This document shows, piece after piece, positions 58,362-64,000 of a stretch of DNA of 64,000 nt (the stretch's first letter is position 1; the number at the start of each line of letters is the position of its first letter). Both the position numbers and the translations under genes were made by a program. This stretch comes from Lineus longissimus (taxonomy: Eukaryota; Nemertea; Pilidiophora; Heteronemertea; Lineidae): positions 9,056,109 through 9,120,108 of the forward strand of contig NC_088325.1 in NCBI RefSeq assembly GCF_910592395.1. The letters run 5' to 3'. The notes under the pieces were generated by a model, which searched no databases, was not told the DNA's origin, and worked only from the letters and a program-made list of their open reading frames with translations.

Positions 58362-58970
58362 CCCTTAAAGCGCCGAATTAACAAAATCATATTACTCCTG
58401 AGCGCCGAATTAACCGAGCATTTTTGAAAATGATTAATAACAACGTTATTTTTGTTACAAACACTATGGAATGTACTGATGATTTTATACAAATGGTAAT
58501 TCCCGTCGATTTTTGTGACATTTCCCGCCAAAATTTACTAATTAGGGGTTAATTAGTGCAAATACCCATAATCAACAAAAATATGGCCAGAACATACCTC
58601 CATCAGCTTTTTATACCTCCCTTGGTATTTTAATATGAAGTCTGGGTCTAAATACATCGTTTCCATCCGATTCCTGGTCGAAGCATCCGTCTAATTAGTC
58701 GTAGCAGCGCTAATTACTCCTGATGACGTCATTCCCGCGAAAATGGGGCTTCAAGTTTTTGATAAAATACTCAAAAGCTTGTATAGAAACTTGAAATTTG
58801 TTCGATGCCATTTTGTGCTAAGCATCACTGTCGAAGTACCAAAGAGCGTACATGCACACTCACTGCCATCTCTTAGCAGACAGGTGGAACTAAACGTCTG
58901 CTGTCGACGATCGTCGCCTCTGGCGCTTTCCCCCTTATGTCGACGATCGTCGCCTCTGGCGGTTTAAGGG
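58362..58970. mobile_element. piggyBac-like MITE
   Basis: Ends CCCTTAAAGCGCC and, inverted, CCCTTAAACCGCC. The right flank is TTAA, the piggyBac target; the left flank is CTAG, a possible mutated TTAA. Inside, GCGCCGAATTAAC occurs twice near the left end, and GTCGACGATCGTCGCCTCTG occurs twice near the right end. 609 bp, non-coding. Confidence 0.62.
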
Positions 58971-60169
58971 TTAAATAGAGGAGATCATGTGTAAACTGGT
59001 TAATCAGTGATCAACAGTATTTGGAAAGCTTAGTTATAAAGTTTGAGAAGTGATTGGGATATCCATGTTTTGTATTTGTGGGTGTGGCCACACATATCAT
59101 ACATTGGCTGCATATTCATATTGATAATTATTCTAGGTGGCATTCTAGATGCCATAGTGTACATTGTAAGTTTAGCAAAGGATTTTTATCGGGATGTCCC
59201 CGGGAAGATGTATCAATTCTGGCAGTCAAGGTCACTTAGCTGGATCGGATCGGGATGTCCACTTGAAAAAAGACATTGGTATCTTCAGCTCATACTTAAA
59301 GGGGTTAATCTGAAGTGATTTTCTATGTGGGCAAATAAACCTCTTTTGGCAAGAGGTTTCTGCCGAAATATTATTATTAGTGTTGATAACTGAATGTGAT
59401 CCAGCCAAATAATTCGCCATTACTTAAGAAATAATTATGTATACTAGTACAGTGCAGTGGAAAAAAAATGGGTTACCCTGTTCTTATGAATTATGGATGC
59501 AATCCGCCCTGGATTCAGATCCTATCCCTATTGTAAAAAGAGAGTTTGGCATTGATCTGGGCAACGTATGTTTAGGTTTTTAACATATTTACTACATGTA
59601 GCAGCAAATGGCCGTAGAGTTCAGTAATTTTTAAAATTGCCCTGGCAGAAAACAAACTCTGAATTCGGATCCCAAATACAGTATAAACTATGAAGGATTC
59701 TAAGAACAATCAGATTAATGGTTTTCTCAATTCATTCAGGGCGGTGTTAAAATCACCCTGATTTATGTAAGCTTAGATGTATTCTCGTAATTGTGGAATT
59801 ATTCTTCAGTTTATTTTTCATTCCGGTTCAAAATCAAATTCGTTTCATTCATTCCAATGAAATAAGTTTAATTTTACTTCAAAAGTTACCCTCTAAACCC
59901 ACAAGCATTTCTAATATTTCTGGGATCAGGATGTAGTCATATGCATCTGTATAAAACAATAATTGTAAGTGAAGAAAATAAACAGTCAAGTTAGTTAAAC
60001 CGTATTGCTTCGTTGACCTTGTTATATAACAGATGCCAGGAGGTCGTTAGCAAAGTAACGGCTGTATCAGGTGTCAGCCTCAGCACACGCAGAGATAAAC
60101 ACAAGCTCTATCACTTTACGTCCTCCTTCAGAGAAGGAGGTCTCTCTCCAGATTCTGGCCAGGAGTGTT
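58971..60169. other. No gene recognised
   Basis: AT-rich sequence. Only short frames; a GGGATGTCC word occurs twice near 59190 and 59250. No transposon ends identified. Confidence 0.45.
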
Positions 60170-61066
60170 ATTATTTTTATCAAAATATATCTTTAGGTGC
60201 CTTTATCAACAAATTGCTCAAAGGAACCTTACAATCTAAGAAACAATGTGCTTACAGTACTAAAATACAGCAATAAAACAATAAAACAATTTAGGACCAC
60301 ATGATTAAAAACGGATTTAAAAATAGGCTAATTTAAAAAGATAGGTTTTCAATGCCTTCTTGAAGATGCCCAGGTCAGCTGTCGATGGGATGGACAGAGG
60401 AAGTTAATTCCACTGCCTTGGGGCCGAAGCCCCAAAAGATCTCCCTCGGGGGACCTTGAGTGTATACTCCACCGCAGAGCGGAGTGCTCTGCCAGGCCTG
60501 CGGAAGGAAACCAACTCCGAGATGTAAGGAGGGGCTATGGAATGAAGGGCTCGAAAGGTATGGATGAGAACTTTGTACCGGATCCTAAACTTCACGGGCA
60601 ACCAATGTAGGTCGATCAGTACAGGTGTTATGTGGTCAGACTTTTTAGTACGAGTGATCAAATGTGCCGAGGCATTTTGAACTTTTCGTAGGGATTGCAC
60701 CAGCTGACCTGAGACACCATCAAGAAGAGCATTGCAATAGTCGTCTCCAGATGTTACCAGACCATTGCCAAGTGACTTTGTTGCATCGGCAGGCAAATAA
60801 CTCCTCAATCTACCAATGTTCCGGAGGTGGAAGAAGCAGGAATGAGCAACCGAGTTCACCTGCCTCTCCATGCTGAGGTGCTGGTCAAAGATAACTCCCA
60901 GGTTGCGAACTGCTGTGCTCGGTTAAGTGCTGCAACCATCAACAGAAACTGAGATGTGATTAATGGCCTGTCCTCCACGCAGGGTGAACAGCATCACTTC
61001 TGTCTTATCACCGTTTTGTTTTAGAAAGTTTGAGCTCATCCAATTGATGATGGCTTTAAGGCATGT
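60170..61066 (-). mobile_element. CR1/L2-type LINE, 5'-truncated
   Basis: RT C-terminal region: INWMSSNFLKQNGDKTEVML, then after one stop VRNLGVIFDQHLSMERQVN, FHLRNIGRLRSYL, LRKVQNASAHLI, LHWLPVKFRIRYKVL and a 3' UTR with CCTTTGAGCAATTT. Its upper end, near 61066, abuts Polinton text, so it inserted into or beside the element. A different subfamily from the copies at 13.4 and 24.1 kb. Confidence 0.85.
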
Positions 61067-61540
61067 CTCGAGGAATCAACAAACACACTGATATTCCTAC
61101 CTCAATTCAAAGGTATCAAAAATCAGTTGCAGAAATCCATACTAGATTGGATTATGTAATTGCTCCAGATCTATACATTATCGGTTCCAACATGATCCTA
61201 AAAATCGGGAACATCATTAACTACAACAACAACATTTTGTTAGCACCACCAAATATGAATTCAGGGAAAAATCAACAGCAAAAAGAATACTGCACCTCTT
61301 TTAATGACATGTCCGCCTGTAAAGATATACAAATTGAAAGCAGTGGATAAAAATATACCTGTGAAAACCTCAGAAAAAAATCGATTGTAAAAACATTAAG
61401 TGGGGAAATTCAAAAAGATAGTTTTCGAGATTATGCATCGCATGCGCACATAAGTGATGATTACGCAACTCATCAAAACATGATATTTATTTTAGCTGCC
61501 AGAGCCGGTGGAGTTGTAAGTTTAATTTGGCATTTTAGCT
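61067..61540 (+). pseudogene. Polinton-associated ORF, 5' end cut by the LINE
   Basis: 95 codons to a TGA-type break, then continues in related text to RAGGVVSLIWHFS and a stop. Ile/Asn-rich with no recognised domain. Its place just before the membrane-protein gene suggests another structural protein. Function unknown. Confidence 0.38.
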
Positions 61541-61547
61541 AATCGAA

Positions 61548-62243
61548 ATGGCTGAAGGTGGAGGTAAACATGAAGGTGGTAGTATATATACTGAAGAATA
61601 AATCTTATGGGAGGATTTCGAAAAATTAAAAATGACTAGTTGAGATGATTTTAGCCGTAAGACCGATGAAAACAGCACAACAAGTGGACAAATAAGTGAT
61701 TTAACTAAATAAACCATATTTCCTACCCCCGAAAAACTAAAAGCTTATGACTTAGAATTAGAAACTGAGAAGTTTGAAGTTTGAAGCCATGGAGGGCAAA
61801 TTAAAGAAGAGCTTATATGGAAAAAGTTGGAAACAGCCAGCCAATTACAAATATCCTAAAAAAACTAGACTCAAATATCCGTCTGAAAGATAGATTGAAG
61901 CTACTCTTCGAATTGGAGAGTCTAACTATTGGAGCAATTGTAACAGGGGTAATAATGTTTTTTACAACCATAGGTCTTTCTGGACCGAATCCTCCTGACC
62001 AACTCCACCAAAACCCCAAAAACCAGATATCCCAGATATAGTAAAAAATGGATTAAAGGATTAGCGAAGAAGTCGGTAACCAGGAATAATAGGTTCGATC
62101 GTGTCATTTATTCTAAAATCAATTAGGGCAGTTGTTGGCTTTCTGGCAGAGCATCTGATAATTTTATTGTTCGTTGTAAGTCCAGTTGTTTATGGTTTGA
62201 TCGAGGGTGTAAAACATTCCAACGGAAGAAAAAATCCTTGTAA
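61548..62243 (+). pseudogene. Polinton-type membrane protein
   Basis: Starts MAEGGGKHEGG, an acidic/polar N-terminus with several stops, then SLYGKSWKQPANYKYPKK, an amphipathic part, a hydrophobic segment (LTIGAIVTGVIMFF), a Pro-rich linker and a second long hydrophobic segment (VVGFLAEHLIILLFVVSP) before a Lys-rich end. This arrangement matches a membrane protein I recall from animal Polintons. At least three frame changes. Confidence 0.6.
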
Positions 62244-62247
62244 ATAA

Positions 62248-63356
62248 ATGGCGGCTGGAAAAGTGTTCAACCCCCCAGAAGCAATTGCTTTCACTAGGTT
62301 TGAAGGCTGAACGTCATCATCACGTTATCACTCACAATCCCTCATCGGAACAACCAAAGGAAACTATGTATGTGAGAATTCAAAAGTTAAATGAAAACTA
62401 CAACTTGTATGCCTCTTATAAAGATTTGTGGTTGACAAATGAGGAGAGAGAAAACAGAGAGTAATACAGGGAATGAAAATTAGCAACCTCAGAGAATTAA
62501 GATATGGTTTGGTTTTGACTGATATCACCAGTGAAACAAATAACGAGAAGATTCTGAAAGCCGTATTTGATAAGAAGTACAACATCTCAATTGACTTTGA
62601 CTTGCTTTCAACCCACACGCCGTTTTACAAATTTCCCATTCAGGAGGACGTTATATTTGACATGACCTTGGCACCAAAAGAGGATGTCGCTTTTACAACC
62701 TAAACTGCAAATAGATGAATTATGAATTGAAAAATATATGTCTGGAATATGAAACAGTTACAGACATAAGAGTTGTGATGCAATTGCTCAATAATTATAA
62801 TTCTGGATTTTCGGTATATTACGATTGGATTGATAATTTTTAAGACTCTGAGCATAGATGCAGATGAAACAATAATTAATGAAAATATCAATTACCCAAA
62901 AGATCCATCAGATGAATTTTGTTACTATTTGTAACCGCACATAATGATGGTGGCAGAGAAAGTGAAAAGTTTGAGAATCCAGGAATTTCAAATTTGAAAG
63001 TTACAATCGAAGGGATCGCTAATAAACTCTACCCCAAAGGAATGAGGTCATTAGATCAGTGGGAGAGAGCGAAAAAAAATTTCATGTCCAAAGATATTAA
63101 GAAGACACACGACTGTAATTTAACTTTTGAAAAGTATTATGGTGATGATAACTATTTTGGGTTGTGGATTGACTTGAGAACTACGGAAGATAATAATCTG
63201 CATGGCAGTGGAAGTGCATTGCAAAGCACAAAAGATGGAGATCAGTTGGCTATCACAAAAGATGGGACAAAATGCATAATTATATTTGTTGTTTCAGACG
63301 CACAGTTAAATATTCAAAGTTCTCAAATCGTGAGCGTCATGCATTATATTAGGTAA
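62248..63356 (+). pseudogene. Hexon-like major capsid protein (Polinton/adintovirus type)
   Basis: Starts MAAGKVFNPPEAIAFTRF. The first third is broken by stops; then an open part with ELRYGLVLTDI, DFDLLSTHTPFYKFP and DMTLAPKEDV, then MNYELKNICLEYE, and finally 62919-63356 with WIDLRTTEDNNLHGSGSAL, VVSDAQLNI. The LAPK, LEYE, DLR...LHGSG and SDAQ landmarks are those of the conserved large capsid protein of animal Polintons. Forms the capsid shell in intact relatives. Inactive here. Confidence 0.7.
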
Positions 63357-63400
63357 AGCATGAAGTGTGCATTAATTACCTTAATTTCTTTGGTTTATAA

Positions 63401-63632
63401 ATGGAGACAATAGACCAGAAAGACATTGTGAATACACTTTACAGTAGTTTCGTTTTATCAGGAATTACGATTGGTTACAGCATTGTGATGCGAAGGTTTT
63501 TACAAATGAAAAGTGGTGATCCTTGCAAGGCCGATTATCAATGAATTTCTTAAACTTGGTTTGGTTGTTACATTTGGTAATTTGTCAGCAGAGTATCTGT
63601 GTGATAATGGTCTCACCCATGGAATCCTATGA
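63401..63632 (+). pseudogene. Small Polinton-type membrane protein
   Basis: METIDQKDIVNTLYSSFV then a hydrophobic segment SGITIGYSIVMRRFL, GDPCKAD, a one-base shift near 63535, then LKLGLVVTFGNLSAEYL and a stop at 63630-63632. Short one-to-two-helix membrane proteins with a GDP motif follow the capsid gene in related elements, as I recall. Confidence 0.5.
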
Positions 63633-64000
63633 AATAAATATCTTTGATAAATCCTTTGGATAAATCGCTTTGATAAATGACATGACCTGATTCACAGTAC
63701 GCTTTGAATGGAGCTGTCGCCTCAAATGAAGCTGTCGCTTTGATACCTGCTTCGCACTATGCTTTGCTACCTCGCGCAACTTCGTGCGTTATTCATTTAC
63801 GAACCTTTCAATGCCATTATTTTTGGCTGTACAAATTGTTGGAAAACACATTTTGTCTTAGCTTTGTTGGAGACTTACTACAAAATTCATTTTGAAAACG
63901 TCGTTCTGTTTTGTCCAACCTTTGAATGCAATCAAACATACAACCAAGAGTGTATTTTCAAAGACCGAAATCTCATTGTCATTGATCTCAATATTTTGAA
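63633..64000. other. Low-complexity GAAGC/GCTTC-rich stretch, no gene called
   Basis: Repeats of TTTGATAAAT near 63635-63680 and of GAAGCTGTCGC-type words near 63710-63790, resembling the word composition at 48.68-48.80 kb inside the polymerase-side block. Possibly the start of another element gene cut by the window end. Confidence 0.35.

Larger units (their letters stand above)
44077..64000. mobile_element. Decayed Polinton/Maverick (adintovirus-like) element
   Basis: Genes typical of Polintons lie at 44.1-51.3 kb and 61.07-63.63 kb: protein-primed DNA polymerase B, integrase C-terminus with chromodomain, penton-like and hexon-like capsid proteins, and membrane proteins. Packaging ATPase, maturation protease and the integrase core were not found. 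All genes carry stops or shifts, so this is an old, inactive copy of a virus-like element. Between the two blocks (51.3-61.07 kb) are an XPG/PIN-like gene, a MITE and a LINE. Outer ends are not resolved and the right end may lie beyond the window. Confidence 0.78.

Overview
This window is animal nuclear DNA, most likely from an aquatic invertebrate. Splice sites are GT-AG, introns are long and AT-rich, and the transposon families present (DIRS, pogo/CENP-B-like, PIF-Harbinger, MULE, CR1/L2-like LINE, Polinton/Maverick) co-occur in such genomes. I cannot name the species. Almost everything here is repeat-derived, and most coding pieces carry stops or frameshifts.

Layout. (1) 1-3130: a minus-strand DIRS-like retrotransposon, gag plus the start of pol, cut by the window edge. 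(2) 4.5-42.5 kb: a minus-strand array of sixteen exons, fourteen of them exactly 99 bp and each encoding one 33-residue ankyrin (ANK) repeat in phase 0-0. The exons sit in tandemly duplicated intron modules of about 0.8-0.9 kb (A/B alternation) or 1.7-1.8 kb (B to B). No other domain of the host gene is visible, so both of its ends lie elsewhere or are lost. (3) Transposons interrupt the array: two copies of a pogo-like element at the same relative site (10833-15812 and 19341-26501), a MULE (28511-32619), a 958-bp insertion inside one ANK exon (38201-39158) and an insertion of about 868 bp near 41.2-42.1 kb. Subtracting each element restores the normal exon spacing, which confirms the boundaries and shows that the pogo-like insertion was duplicated together with an ANK module.

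(4) 43.9-64.0 kb: remains of a Polinton/Maverick (adintovirus-like) element: membrane protein, integrase tail with chromodomain, HNH-like nuclease, deoxynucleoside kinase, protein-primed family-B DNA polymerase, penton-like capsid protein, a second membrane protein, hexon-like capsid protein and a small membrane protein. All are broken to some degree. A 910-bp hAT-like MITE with an 8-bp target duplication splits the polymerase gene. (5) Between the two Polinton blocks lie a decayed long gene (52.3-57.9 kb) whose last part looks like an XPG/PIN-type nuclease, a piggyBac-like MITE and a LINE fragment.

Most noteworthy: the modular one-exon-one-repeat ANK array with variation concentrated at surface positions; two independent pogo-like lineages that share Asn in place of the first catalytic Asp while keeping the other two; and a Polinton that has kinase and HNH genes and surrounds an XPG/PIN-like nuclease gene.
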